Source of the DNA: a virus
Length of the DNA: 64,000 nt
Virus record (IMG/VR): IMGVR_UViG_3300008262_000018
Coordinates: 57,097 to 121,096 of that record
Direction: 5' to 3' (one strand)
Shown: positions 46,705-55,514 of the stretch, in pieces
Layout: every line of letters begins with the position of its first letter
Position numbering within the stretch: the stretch's first letter is position 1
Position numbers and translations under genes: made by a program
The notes under the pieces: generated by a model
Told to the model about the DNA's origin: nothing
Databases searched by the model: none
The model's input: the letters and a program-made list of their open reading frames with translations, nothing else

Positions 46705-47805
46705 TTATACGTTTACATCGTAAAACATAATTTTTTCTTGATCAAGATCTTTAAGAGCTTCTTTCACCCATTTCTCGTCTACTGTTCCAGCATAACACAA
46801 TATATGTACAGTAGATGTTTCTGTTGGGTTAAGTCTTAGTAATCTACCAATTCTTTGATTTGCTTTTCTTTCATTTCCATAAGAATGTAAAATAATTCCT
46901 GCTCTTAAATTAGGAACATTTACACCTTCATTGAGTTGCATTACACAAGATAGTTTATATATATCGCCTCTTTTAAATCTTTCTAAATTATCTTCAGAAT
47001 CTGGATTATTAGAGTGATATGAATCTTTACATAACTTATCAGCTTGTTCTTGTGTATTACAAAATACTATGCATTTATCTTCAATACTTGCTAGTAGTGA
47101 TTTTGCATACTTTTCTTTTGTAGGAAACTCCATAATTGCTCTCATTCTCATTACAGCAGCAATTTGTTGTTGCTTCTTTGTCTGAGCATCTAAAACTCTG
47201 TAGTTCCAATATTCGTAGCTTTTAACTTCTGATGTATAAAACTGTTTATCTTTAAGCTTCACTGGAATATTTAGATCTGTAGAAAGGGCCATTCTATGTA
47301 CAATGATTCTATAATCATTTAGAATTTCATCTTCTACAGCATCATCTGTAATATACTTATATCGTATAGGACAGAATTCTTTTACCATTTTTCCTTTTTC
47401 GCTATCTTGATATCTAGGTGGTGTACCTGTCAATCCTAATATGCGTCCAGGAAATGTTCCAAGAAAGTTTAAATGTGAAGAAAGTAAAGAATGACATTCG
47501 TCTAATACAACAATGTCATATTCATGTTCTTCCTTATGTAATGATAGATAAGTTGTAAATTTTATACAGTCTATCATATCAGGATTAATACCAAATTTTA
47601 CAGCATCATCTTTCCAAGATTGAAATATTGATAACTTTGGGGCTACAACGAGAGCATTTATCATGCCCCCGTTGTCCCAAAAGTGTTTTAGATATTTAAG
47701 ACCAATGAGAGTTTTTCCTACACCCATTGAAATTGCCAAACCACATTTTTTATGTTGCAAGGCAATATCTAGAGCTTCTTGTTGTACTTGCTCTCTCTTG
47801 TTCAT
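46705..47805 (-). CDS. SF2 DNA/RNA helicase (DECH box)
   Basis: A 366-aa helicase: motif I SMGVGKT (26-32), motif Ia VVAPKLSI, motif II LDECHS (101-106), motif III GLTGTPPR, then KCIVFCNTQEQADKL and motif VI KANQRIGRLLRLNP. It is a short RecG/UvsW-like branch common in crAss-like phages, likely involved in fork or recombination intermediate remodelling. Its ATG overlaps a TAA stop in another frame (TAATG), which is relevant for the gene before it. Confidence 0.9.
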   Translation of the reverse strand: MNKREQVQQEALDIALQHKKCGLAISMGVGKTLIGLKYLKHFWDNGGMINALVVAPKLSIFQSWKDDAVKFGINPDMIDCIKFTTYLSLHKEEHEYDIVVLDECHSLLSSHLNFLGTFPGRILGLTGTPPRYQDSEKGKMVKEFCPIRYKYITDDAVEDEILNDYRIIVHRMALSTDLNIPVKLKDKQFYTSEVKSYEYWNYRVLDAQTKKQQQIAAVMRMRAIMEFPTKEKYAKSLLASIEDKCIVFCNTQEQADKLCKDSYHSNNPDSEDNLERFKRGDIYKLSCVMQLNEGVNVPNLRAGIILHSYGNERKANQRIGRLLRLNPTETSTVHILCYAGTVDEKWVKEALKDLDQEKIMFYDVNV

Positions 47806-48127
47806 TAATATCCAAGTTTTTGTTTCCTATACTGCATAGCAGCTTTTTTGCTTGTGAAAAACTTACTAAAGCGTTTGCCATTTTTTTGATAGCGAACACG
47901 ATAGAGATTGTAAACGGATTAAACTCTACTTGATTATAGCTACGATAGCTACCTGCTTCAAATACCATTTTAGCATGCTCATCATGTGTAAGCACACCAA
48001 GATCTTTTAACATAAAGTCGATAGAAGTAGCATTCTCTTGATATTGCATTTCTTTTTTACTTTCCAAGATGTGTTTGTGACCTACAATTTCACCTTCTCC
48101 TAATACAATGCGTTTTGCTTTTTGCAT
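47805..48127 (-). CDS. GEIVGHKH-type phage protein with apparent -1 frameshift to a YNLYRVRY domain
   Basis: The first frame encodes MQKAKRIVLGEGEIVGHKHI up to YNQVEFNPF, a known small phage family ('GExxGHxH ... LTHDEHA ... AGSYR ... QVEFNPF'). In that frame the sequence then becomes non-protein-like and runs into the helicase gene (stop at 47750). From 47912 the -1 frame encodes YNLYRVRYQKNGKRFSKFF, TSKKAAMQYRKQKLGY and a TAA that overlaps the helicase ATG. That tail resembles AP2/integrase-arm DNA-binding modules. I therefore draw the gene to 47805 with a shift near 47912. It could be programmed frameshifting or a base error. Confidence 0.65.
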
Positions 48128-48138
48128 AGTTTTAAATT

Positions 48139-48384
48139 TTAATTGTTTTCTGATATTTCATCAATATAAGGAATATGATCTTCTACAGCATCATATAACT
48201 TGTCATAAGCTAAATCGAGTCTAGCAAAGATTTCTCCAGCTTTATATCCTACACTACCTGATGCTGTAGTGTCATGTCCAATTTCTTCTGCTAAATCTTT
48301 TGCTGTTTCTACAGCAAATCTAGCATCAATTAATAAACTACGTAGTTCATTAGTTGTAATTGTAATTGTCTGTGAACTTTCCAT
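48139..48384 (-). CDS. Small helical hypothetical protein
   Basis: An 81-aa acidic, helical protein: MESSQTITITTNELRSLLID, then ARFAVETAKDLAEEIGHDTT. It lies 11 nt before the GEIVGHKH gene. No known motif. Confidence 0.65.
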   Translation of the reverse strand: MESSQTITITTNELRSLLIDARFAVETAKDLAEEIGHDTTASGSVGYKAGEIFARLDLAYDKLYDAVEDHIPYIDEISENN

Positions 48385-48398
48385 TTTTTTTTTTGTTT

Positions 48399-49121
48399 TT
48401 AGGTTTCTGAATACATTAATTGAAGATATTGATCCTTGTCTAAGTGATAAGGCATTGTATCTTTACTTTTATTAGACTTTTTTACAACAATAATATCACC
48501 TTGTCTGTAGATCTTTTCAGGATTTGTAACATCTATACGTATAGTCCAAGCAATTGCACGTATAGCATCATAGTTTACACTATCTCTATCACCCCACCAT
48601 CTATTTCCTGTAGCTGCTTCATGGTTAACATATAACCAATATTCCCTATTAGTTGTTGTACACCAGCATCTTACAGCATATACAGGATTTGGTTCTCTAC
48701 CCCACTTGTCTTTTTCAAAAAGCTTTTTTCCCTCTATTTTATAGAGTTCATATACATCTTCAAATGTACGAAAACTTTCTTTATTTTCATCGTCCCAGTT
48801 AGCTCTTTTTTTTGTAATAGTTTGTTTATCTAAAAGCTTGGGCTTCAATGACTTAAACAGTTTTACTACACCAATACAGTCAAAATATGTACGTCTTACT
48901 TCTGCATTTTCTTGTTTAAGAGCTTCTTCAACGGTAACTGGTTCTATATTATTCCATGTTTCTTCTACAAACTTTCCAAAGTCTTCAAGACTTGGATGTA
49001 CAATAACATCTTTCTTAAAATCTATAAATTCTGGATATTTAGCTTTCCAGAGTTTAAGGGCTTCACTTAATTTGAAGCCCCCTTGACCACTAACAATATA
49101 ACTTTGTTTGTCGTACTGCAT
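48399..49121 (-). CDS. Hypothetical protein, weakly DUF6745-like
   Basis: A 240-aa protein. The C-terminal part, YAVRCWCTTTNREYWLYVNH followed by AIRAIAWTIRID and IYRQGDIIVVKK, recalls the 'CPSTGR.Y.LRVP ... A..AVAWTF' pattern of DUF6745, whose function is unknown. The N-terminal half is charged and helical. It lies in the accessory block between two small genes. Confidence 0.6.
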   Translation of the reverse strand: MQYDKQSYIVSGQGGFKLSEALKLWKAKYPEFIDFKKDVIVHPSLEDFGKFVEETWNNIEPVTVEEALKQENAEVRRTYFDCIGVVKLFKSLKPKLLDKQTITKKRANWDDENKESFRTFEDVYELYKIEGKKLFEKDKWGREPNPVYAVRCWCTTTNREYWLYVNHEAATGNRWWGDRDSVNYDAIRAIAWTIRIDVTNPEKIYRQGDIIVVKKSNKSKDTMPYHLDKDQYLQLMYSET

Positions 49122-49132
49122 TGTTAATTAAT

Positions 49133-49834
49133 TTAAATGTCAACTAATGTATCTTCTTCTGTAATTTCTAAATAAATATCTTTAGGTTCTGAAGATGTCG
49201 TACCTATACCTAAATGATCAATAGTGTATTCTAGAAAATCTCCTTTAATAACTCCATCTTGAGGTTCTAAATTAATAGTTTCCCAAATGCTACGATAATC
49301 TCTATCTGAAGTGTCAATAAAGTCTTCTATAACAGCATTCACCTCTTCTTCCATTTTTTCTTCAAGACCACTAATAAATACAGTGTGTTTATCAGATAAA
49401 AAACCATTTTTAATACCAAATCTTGCTTCTATCCTTGTTCTATCACCGTTATCACCTTCAATACCAATAGAAAGACTATCGTGCCATAATTCTTTAGGTA
49501 CTTGTATAATAATATTACATTCATGTGTGATTCTTTCATCTTCGGAATATTCATCTATTCCTTCAAATGATTGACTTTCTGGATTATATTCAGCACTACC
49601 TGAAGCACTAAACTCACCAGCCCAAGATCCATAATCTAATACATCATACATCATACTCACTAAATACTCTGTATATTCATTATCTACAGATTCTCCATCT
49701 ATTTGAAAATATACCCAACCTGAGTCTCCACCACCTTCCCAGTGGATAGATAATTCGTGACCATCAGCTACTTGTTTATTACACCATTCTAACACTGATG
49801 GTTTTACTTCTAATTTTTTAGGTTTTTTTGCCAT
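49133..49834 (-). CDS. Hypothetical acidic beta-rich protein
   Basis: A 233-aa strongly acidic protein starting MAKKPKKLEVKPSVLEWCNK, with aromatic Gly-rich SIHWEGGGDSGWVYFQIDG and later YGSWAGEFSASGSAEYN. No domain is recognised. It could be a client or partner of the neighbouring VWA/MoxR proteins, based only on location. Confidence 0.65.
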   Translation of the reverse strand: MAKKPKKLEVKPSVLEWCNKQVADGHELSIHWEGGGDSGWVYFQIDGESVDNEYTEYLVSMMYDVLDYGSWAGEFSASGSAEYNPESQSFEGIDEYSEDERITHECNIIIQVPKELWHDSLSIGIEGDNGDRTRIEARFGIKNGFLSDKHTVFISGLEEKMEEEVNAVIEDFIDTSDRDYRSIWETINLEPQDGVIKGDFLEYTIDHLGIGTTSSEPKDIYLEITEEDTLVDI

Positions 49835-49836
49835 AA

Positions 49837-50460
49837 TTAATTATTTTTAATGTAATCTAATTTTTCATCAGCTATTTCTTTCATAACCTTTCTTCCTTCT
49901 CCTGGTTTATACATCCATCCAACAACATTCATATTGTCTAAATAGTCCTTAATAGTGGGTATCCAGCCTATGTCTTCTTTGACATGTTGTTCTCCAAGAG
50001 CTCTAACAGGAACCATTTTCCCATCAGAGTTTGTTATATACACTCCAAACTTCTCTTCACACCAGAAAATACCCTCAGCGTGATGTTCACTAAATCCTAA
50101 CTCTTTAGCTTCTAAAGGATTAGTTTCTATCCAAGAATGGCATGATCTACATACAGATAACCAAGCACTCATTTTTAAATAGCTATCTCCTGTTCTACCT
50201 TGTTTATGATGTACATCAGTGGCTTTACCTGTACAACCAACAAGTTTTGCTTGACAGTTGGGATTAGCAATTAAAAATATATTGCGTTTCTTAGAATACT
50301 CATCTATTTCCACCTGCCTCTTTTTAGAGACAGGGGAAATAGATTTTGGCTTATCTATAGAGTACCAGCATTCTTTACAATATTTCTCTTTACCATGTGA
50401 CTTCCAAATGTGTTTTTCTTTTTCACATCCTGCACATTTCTTAAGCTTCGCTTTGATCAT
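49837..50460 (-). CDS. NinG/HNH-type recombination nuclease
   Basis: A 207-aa protein. The N-terminus has a zinc ribbon (KKCAGCEKEKHIW...YCKECW), followed by SPVSKKRQVEIDEYSKKRN and an HNH core: PNCQAKLVGCTGKATDVHHK with the DVHH catalytic pair, then LSVCRSCHSWIETNP. This is the pattern of NinG/Rap-like proteins, which cut branched recombination intermediates. It overlaps the preceding 76-aa gene by 20 nt. Confidence 0.82.
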   Translation of the reverse strand: MIKAKLKKCAGCEKEKHIWKSHGKEKYCKECWYSIDKPKSISPVSKKRQVEIDEYSKKRNIFLIANPNCQAKLVGCTGKATDVHHKQGRTGDSYLKMSAWLSVCRSCHSWIETNPLEAKELGFSEHHAEGIFWCEEKFGVYITNSDGKMVPVRALGEQHVKEDIGWIPTIKDYLDNMNVVGWMYKPGEGRKVMKEIADEKLDYIKNN

Positions 50461-50671
50461 TGCTTAATTGTTTTTCTGTAACTGTTTGACGCTTTCTACG
50501 TATAATAACACCACTAGTAATAGATTTACTAAGAATACCTACAGGTTGTCTAATCCATTCTATTTCTATTGGACCATTATCCATAAGTTCTCTTAATAAT
50601 CCCTTATCGATGTCATTTTCTGGAATTAACGCAAGCTGCGTTTCTCCATTTGATACAAATATGTGTTCCAT
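50441..50671 (-). CDS. Small hypothetical protein before the NinG-like gene
   Basis: A 76-aa protein (MEHIFVSNGETQLALIPEND). It has a short beta-rich N-terminal half and a basic stretch SGVIIRRKRQTV. It overlaps the NinG-like gene and lies 2 nt after the 174-aa gene, so it is in the same transcript. No recognised function. Confidence 0.65.
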   Translation of the reverse strand: MEHIFVSNGETQLALIPENDIDKGLLRELMDNGPIEIEWIRQPVGILSKSITSGVIIRRKRQTVTEKQLSNDQSEA

Positions 50672-50673
50672 TT

Positions 50674-51198
50674 TTATGCATTAATTTTGAAAAAATATTG
50701 TGGCAATAAGTTGTTTTTCATAAGGAGTTCTGCAATTTTAATTTTACTAAGACCAACTTCTTTAAAGCTAAATGTAGACAAATAATCTTTATCAAATCCT
50801 TTAATTGAAGAAAAATGTTCAACTAATTTAGATTTGGGGAATAATTTTGTAAGAAAAGAATCAATATAAGAATTAGTAATTTCTTGCTTCCATCTGTTAA
50901 TAAGTTGTTGAGCTTTTGTATATCTAACTTTAATAAATCTTTTTGTCTTAGGAGACATTTCTTTAATTGCTTGAGTTTCATATGCATCAAAACCATAAAC
51001 CACTTGTGCATATAACTTTTCTTGTACAGGATTAAATACATTTTTTTCAAATTCTTGATACTTAGCTGTACCTTCAATTTGAATTTTAGAAAGGTCAATT
51101 GTTGATTCATACTTTTTAAAAGCATGTTTATTATTATCTACAAAATAGATAGTTATACCGTTTTGACCAGCACTAATTGTTTTGTGAGAGTTGTACAT
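50674..51198 (-). CDS. Hypothetical basic protein
   Basis: A 174-aa Lys-rich protein (about 15% Lys by eye), MYNSHKTISAGQNGITIYFV at the start and LLMKNNLLPQYFFKINA at the end. It contains RFIKVRYTKAQQLINRWKQE, a helix that could bind nucleic acid. It follows a strong terminator. Function unknown. Confidence 0.65.
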   Translation of the reverse strand: MYNSHKTISAGQNGITIYFVDNNKHAFKKYESTIDLSKIQIEGTAKYQEFEKNVFNPVQEKLYAQVVYGFDAYETQAIKEMSPKTKRFIKVRYTKAQQLINRWKQEITNSYIDSFLTKLFPKSKLVEHFSSIKGFDKDYLSTFSFKEVGLSKIKIAELLMKNNLLPQYFFKINA

Positions 51199-51223
51199 TT
51201 TTAAAATATTTATAATTAAAAAA

Positions 51224-51246
51224 AGCCTGGGAATAACTCCCAGGCT
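51224..51246 (-). terminator. Strong intrinsic terminator
   Basis: A 9-bp stem AGCCTGGGA / TCCCAGGCT with a 5-nt loop, and a T run on the - strand. It lies 18 nt after the stop of the 164-aa gene. Confidence 0.9.
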
Positions 51247-51263
51247 ATTATCATTTACTATTC

Positions 51264-51758
51264 TTAAAGATCAGCTTCTTGTTTAACAGATCTTGATTTA
51301 TTCATAAGACCTGATAAAGAAGATAGTTCTTTTTGCGCTTGCATAACATCACGAATTTCATCGCTATTTGTATGCATAATAAGCTCATCTATTGCACTTT
51401 CATTTTGTGTATAAAATGTTTGACGATAGATTGGTTGATCATTATATCTGCAAATAATACCTGTTGAACCAGCAATTTTAAAGTTTTTATCTGGGTTCTC
51501 ACTATTAAATGGTTCTAATGACTCTTTTACTACAATTTTACCAGATAAAACTTGTTCTGCTTTAAAATTAGTAGCAACTAAATCTTCAACTTTACCTTTA
51601 ATGAGTGCTGTTCTTAATACAGGTCTTAACCAACCTTCTTCATTAATTTGTACACTAAACTGCTGCACTTTTACATATCCATATTCAGGATTGTTTTTTG
51701 ATAAGCCAATAACATTACCTTGTTCATCAGCTTTTACTACAACTTTACCTTCATTCAT
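51264..51758 (-). CDS. Hypothetical protein in a single-gene transcription unit
   Basis: A 164-aa protein with terminators on both sides, so it is expressed alone. It starts MNEGKVVVKADEQGNVIGLS, has a beta-rich middle, and a helical tail NSDEIRDVMQAQKELSSL. The tail matches the C-terminus of the partial gene at the window end (NSNAEVREVMQAAQEA), so the two may be paralogues. A stand-alone unit with strong terminators suggests high expression. Function unknown. Confidence 0.7.
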   Translation of the reverse strand: MNEGKVVVKADEQGNVIGLSKNNPEYGYVKVQQFSVQINEEGWLRPVLRTALIKGKVEDLVATNFKAEQVLSGKIVVKESLEPFNSENPDKNFKIAGSTGIICRYNDQPIYRQTFYTQNESAIDELIMHTNSDEIRDVMQAQKELSSLSGLMNKSRSVKQEADL

Positions 51759-51790
51759 AGCTGTTAAATTTTAAAAATTAAAAATAAAAA

Positions 51791-51810
51791 AGGGCTTATT
51801 TCTAAGCCCT
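51791..51810 (-). terminator. Intrinsic terminator after the 85-aa gene
   Basis: An 8-bp stem AGGGCTTA / TAAGCCCT with a TTTC loop, followed by a T run on the - strand (A run at 51782-51790). Confidence 0.9.
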
Positions 51811-51834
51811 TTTTGTGTTGTAAATAGATTCTAA

Positions 51835-52092
51835 TTAATCTACTATATCATCATAGTTTATATCCAAATCTAATAGTTTATCATTTTCAGATAAATCTGT
51901 TATTTCAGGTACATCTTGAATAGCAGCATCATCTTCTTTTTCTTGTTTCAGCAATACTGATCCAAACCAAGGATCTTCTTGCACATCACCATAGTTATAA
52001 GCAATTAAATATTCTAATTCTTCATCAGACATTTCAAAATATTGTTCTGTGCTTATTTCTATGACTTTACCATTAGGTAGTTGGTATAGCAT
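51835..52092 (-). CDS. Small acidic phage protein (QLPNGKVIEIS type)
   Basis: An 85-aa protein starting MLYQLPNGKVIEISTEQYFE at 52092; a start 6 codons upstream is possible but less likely. It continues MSDEELEYLIAYNYGD and has a very acidic end. Similar short proteins occur in Bacteroidota phages with unknown function. It is followed by a terminator. Confidence 0.7.
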   Translation of the reverse strand: MLYQLPNGKVIEISTEQYFEMSDEELEYLIAYNYGDVQEDPWFGSVLLKQEKEDDAAIQDVPEITDLSENDKLLDLDINYDDIVD

Positions 52093-52182
52093 AAGTATAT
52101 TTATATACAATAAAGATAGATATGTTATATTAACTAACCAATGTTAAGATATACTATTACTGGATAATAGAGCTATAATTCT

Positions 52183-52341
52183 TTAGTTTTTATTAGAATT
52201 GTTGTGTTTATAAAACTTTTTCTTCCAAAAAGCATTTGTTTTATTAATATGCTCTTGTTTTTCTACTAATTTTTGTTCAAGTTCTGCTATTTTTTCCTTG
52301 TATTTTTTTCTAGGAAAAAATAAATCCTTAACCCACGTCAT
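52183..52341 (-). CDS. Small basic coiled-coil protein
   Basis: A 52-aa protein: MTWVKDLFFPRKKYKEKIAE, then LEQKLVEKQEHINKTNAFWK and a basic end. Its start overlaps the stop of the 212-aa-frame gene by 14 nt. The beginning resembles that of the 248-aa membrane protein (MKWVKDLF), but no transmembrane helix follows here. Confidence 0.6.
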   Translation of the reverse strand: MTWVKDLFFPRKKYKEKIAELEQKLVEKQEHINKTNAFWKKKFYKHNNSNKN

Positions 52342-52945
52342 CATAGTTTACATCATTTAGTTTATTAAATAAACCTGAAAATCTACCACCAACTGCTTTA
52401 TTAGAAGCTAATCCTTCACCAAAATCAGTAGATGGTATAAGATCAATCTTATCTACTAAATCGCCCTCATTGTTTATTTGTTTACCATTCCTTTCAATGT
52501 GATATACTAACACTTCGTTATCGTAGGTTGATTGAATGTTAATAAACACAGCTTCTTCTTTATTTACTTTTTCTTGGGCAATTTTAAAAGCTTCTTCTTG
52601 CGTTTTTGCTTCATCTTTAGAAACTTTTTTAACCCATACCTCTGAAGACCAAGCTAAAGCATATGGAATAAACTTTTTTTTAATTTCTTTAAATATTTTA
52701 GGAAGAACTTCAGCTATCAATTCATCTTTTGAATCACCATCTTCCATAAATGAAGAAGGAATGGGTATGTGAACCATACCCAATGCCTTTTCATCTGTTT
52801 CTTCATCAAGTTTTTCTTTCAATTCACAAAAAATAGTGAAACTTGGATAAAGTTCACCCATTTCTTGAATTGTATCTTTTACAAAATTTACATAATCGTT
52901 TTTAAGCTTATCAATAAGCTCATTTTTATCATTATCCTTCATCAT
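52328..52945 (-). CDS. Hypothetical acidic protein downstream of VWA pair 2
   Basis: A 205-aa protein when started at MMKDNDKNELIDKLKNDYVN (52945), overlapping the VWA stop by 14 nt. It has ALAWSSEVWVKKVSKDEAKT, which resembles the core of small phage or host proteins of unknown function, and an end with NKAVGGRFSGLFNKL. It is co-transcribed with MoxR/VWA pair 2, so it may be a third component or a client. Confidence 0.65.
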   Translation of the reverse strand: MMKDNDKNELIDKLKNDYVNFVKDTIQEMGELYPSFTIFCELKEKLDEETDEKALGMVHIPIPSSFMEDGDSKDELIAEVLPKIFKEIKKKFIPYALAWSSEVWVKKVSKDEAKTQEEAFKIAQEKVNKEEAVFINIQSTYDNEVLVYHIERNGKQINNEGDLVDKIDLIPSTDFGEGLASNKAVGGRFSGLFNKLNDVNYDDVG

Positions 52946-54326
52946 TTTGAAATTCGAGTTTAACAACTTTGTTTACTAAGGTACTTACCAGTTTAGAAGT
53001 ATCTTCTAAATCGTTTATTACAGTGGAGTAGCTGTAAATTTCTTTCACTCTATCATAACGTAAACCAATACCTACAGTTACAAAGCCATCACGTCTACAT
53101 CTTTCTATAACACGTTTCATTTCATCAATAGCTTTTTCTCCACCATAATTATTACCAGATGGTTGACCATCAGATACTGATATAAAAAGAATATTCTCAG
53201 AAGTTTTACTTCTAATACTATCGTATATTTTTTCTATAACAATACCATCATAGTTTTCATTAAAACTTATATGACTTTGTGCTTCAAAAACATCCTCAAA
53301 ATTCTGATTATATGGATCATGATAAATTCTTATTTCTGGATCATCATGAGATTCTTCATCACCACTATGTCCATAAATATAAATTTTATCTTTTGGTATA
53401 ATCTCAGAAAATGTTTTATATAAAATTTTAACTATAGAATGTTGATAGTCAGCATTTGAACTAAGTCTACCTGGTCTATATAAATCCATACTTCCACTTT
53501 CGTCCATAAGAATACAAACAGCAAAAGGCTTAGTAGATATATTCTCTTCCACTTTGTAATAAACTCTTGTATTACCACTATGAACTGTTGCAATTTTTGC
53601 AATATCAAGTTTACCATTGCGAAGATTATCCACTTTATCTGCTTTAGGATCAAAGCTTATATCTAATAAGTTTATAAGTCGTTTAGCAGATGCTTCTTCT
53701 TCAGCACTATACTTAACTTTCTTTTTTTCAATCTTATGCTTAAGCATGTTTACAAAATATGCTTTTTCTTTAAGTTCTTTAGCATCTGCATCAAAAAGAG
53801 TTACACCTGACTTAAATCCCTTATGTTCAAACTTTTTAGTTTCACCAATAATTTCTTCAGCTTTTTCTTTTGCTTCTTTAAGAGTCATACTTTTTGTTGG
53901 TGCCCCACTATCTTCCGATTTACTGTCTTCATCATCTACTATATATTGTATAGTGGCATCTAAAAGTTCCTTTTCATAATGATCAAACAAACTACCTAGT
54001 TCTGTATCAGATTCTTTGATGTAGTTAATAGTTCTTTGTACATCTTCTTTTGCAGGAACTAAACATTTTGATTTTATAGAAGAACCATAAAATAAAGGAA
54101 GTTCTTTTACTTCAGCATTAGCTAATAAATAATCACTTACACCAAACTCTTTAACTTTTAATTGAAATAAGTCTGCAAGTTTAGATTTAGAATTCCATGG
54201 AAGTTTAGATGCAGGATTAAAACTTGTTCTAACATCAAAACTTGTTTTTATTGTGGGAAAGTCATGGAGGATTTTTTCAAATCCCCCATATAATGACCCT
54301 TCCCAGTTTGTACTGGACCAGAACAT
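52932..54326 (-). CDS. VWA-domain protein (pair 2, CobT-like)
   Basis: A 464-aa protein. Its VWA domain starts with the MIDAS motif CILMDESGSMDLYRPG (near residue 272), then YIYGHSGDEESHDD, and SVSDGQPSGNNY with the late Asp. The N-terminal half is charged and has SKSEDSGAPTKSMTLKEAKE, a low-complexity acidic hinge as in CobT. It lies 8 nt after the MoxR/CobS-like gene, so the pair is co-transcribed. Confidence 0.88.
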   Translation of the reverse strand: MFWSSTNWEGSLYGGFEKILHDFPTIKTSFDVRTSFNPASKLPWNSKSKLADLFQLKVKEFGVSDYLLANAEVKELPLFYGSSIKSKCLVPAKEDVQRTINYIKESDTELGSLFDHYEKELLDATIQYIVDDEDSKSEDSGAPTKSMTLKEAKEKAEEIIGETKKFEHKGFKSGVTLFDADAKELKEKAYFVNMLKHKIEKKKVKYSAEEEASAKRLINLLDISFDPKADKVDNLRNGKLDIAKIATVHSGNTRVYYKVEENISTKPFAVCILMDESGSMDLYRPGRLSSNADYQHSIVKILYKTFSEIIPKDKIYIYGHSGDEESHDDPEIRIYHDPYNQNFEDVFEAQSHISFNENYDGIVIEKIYDSIRSKTSENILFISVSDGQPSGNNYGGEKAIDEMKRVIERCRRDGFVTVGIGLRYDRVKEIYSYSTVINDLEDTSKLVSTLVNKVVKLEFQNDEG

Positions 54327-54334
54327 ATTATTTT

Positions 54335-55480
54335 TTATTTAGATTGATCTAATATGTCTTCAATAGCTTTCAAACCTTCTTTGCTACCAAGACCTTTACA
54401 AATTGCATAGAAACTGTCGTAGATAGTAAACCCATCAGATACTAAATCAACAATATTTTTTAGATGTCTAATAGACAAACTAAAATTAACACGAAATTCT
54501 TCGTGAGATTGATTAATACGATTATAAATGTTTACAATAGTTTTCACTTGCTCTGGAGTAAGTGTTTTCCCGTAATTAGTAACAACTTGTTTAGTCATTT
54601 CTTCATTAAGGGGATCAACTTCTATCAAAACAAATCTATCTAATAACGCTCTATCTAACTTATGTGTACCTGTATATTGACTACCCACGTTTGCTGTAGC
54701 AATAAATACACAATCAGGATGTACTTTCACTGGCTCACAATTGTGAAAGCAATATTCCATAGGAAGCTCACGTCTAAAGTCAAGACAAGGAAACAACAAG
54801 TTATTTGCTGTTACCACTGCACGTGAAAGTTCATCCAATAGAATAATACCAGGTTTCTGTATCATCTCAGAAAATCTTGAAGGAATAAACTCACTGATTG
54901 TTTTATCATCCTTTACACTAATTGTATGTGTACCTACAAGAGACATAATAGGATCGCTCATAGTACCCATATCAAATATTGTAAGAGGAAGTCCCAACGA
55001 ATCAGCAATATTCTTTACAAGTTCTGTTTTACCTACACCTGTTGGACCAAGTAACATAGTGCTACGTCTTGCTTTTACATTAGAAAGCAAAATTTGATAT
55101 GTAGCCTTATTCACTTTAAAATATCCACCAAGAGTTACAAATCCTTCAGTGCTTATTTCAGAAACAGGAGTTAATGCTACAGGAGCTTCATATACCATTT
55201 CAAGATCACATTCTGGAGATATAGTTTCTAATGTACGCTTAAGCGTTTTAACATCTCCTGTTTTCATATTTTCTACAATATACCCATGAGTATCAATAAT
55301 TTGTCTCACTTCCTTAATATCTTTTTCTATAAATGATGATATCACTTTAGCAAGAGCAACAGGATTAGTACCCTGATGATTTACTTTTAACCACGCACGT
55401 GTTCTACGAGTGCGTTTTGCATCATCAATGTCACTTGTAATAACTTCAATCATTTCTTCTGGAGCTGTTAATTCTTCCAT
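54335..55480 (-). CDS. MoxR/CobS-like AAA+ ATPase (pair 2)
   Basis: A 381-aa protein. About 140 N-terminal residues of unknown type precede the ATPase: Walker A LLGPTGVGKTELVKN (about 143-157), Walker B IILLDELSRA, sensor 1 FIATANVGSQYTG, arginine finger LDRALLDRF. It resembles the CobS subunit of cobaltochelatase and MoxR chaperones. It is distinct from pair 1 in sequence. It could remodel a host complex with the VWA partner. Confidence 0.9.
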   Translation of the reverse strand: MEELTAPEEMIEVITSDIDDAKRTRRTRAWLKVNHQGTNPVALAKVISSFIEKDIKEVRQIIDTHGYIVENMKTGDVKTLKRTLETISPECDLEMVYEAPVALTPVSEISTEGFVTLGGYFKVNKATYQILLSNVKARRSTMLLGPTGVGKTELVKNIADSLGLPLTIFDMGTMSDPIMSLVGTHTISVKDDKTISEFIPSRFSEMIQKPGIILLDELSRAVVTANNLLFPCLDFRRELPMEYCFHNCEPVKVHPDCVFIATANVGSQYTGTHKLDRALLDRFVLIEVDPLNEEMTKQVVTNYGKTLTPEQVKTIVNIYNRINQSHEEFRVNFSLSIRHLKNIVDLVSDGFTIYDSFYAICKGLGSKEGLKAIEDILDQSK

Positions 55481-55514
55481 TTTGTTTGTTTTTTTTTAAA
55501 TTAATAAAAATTGA

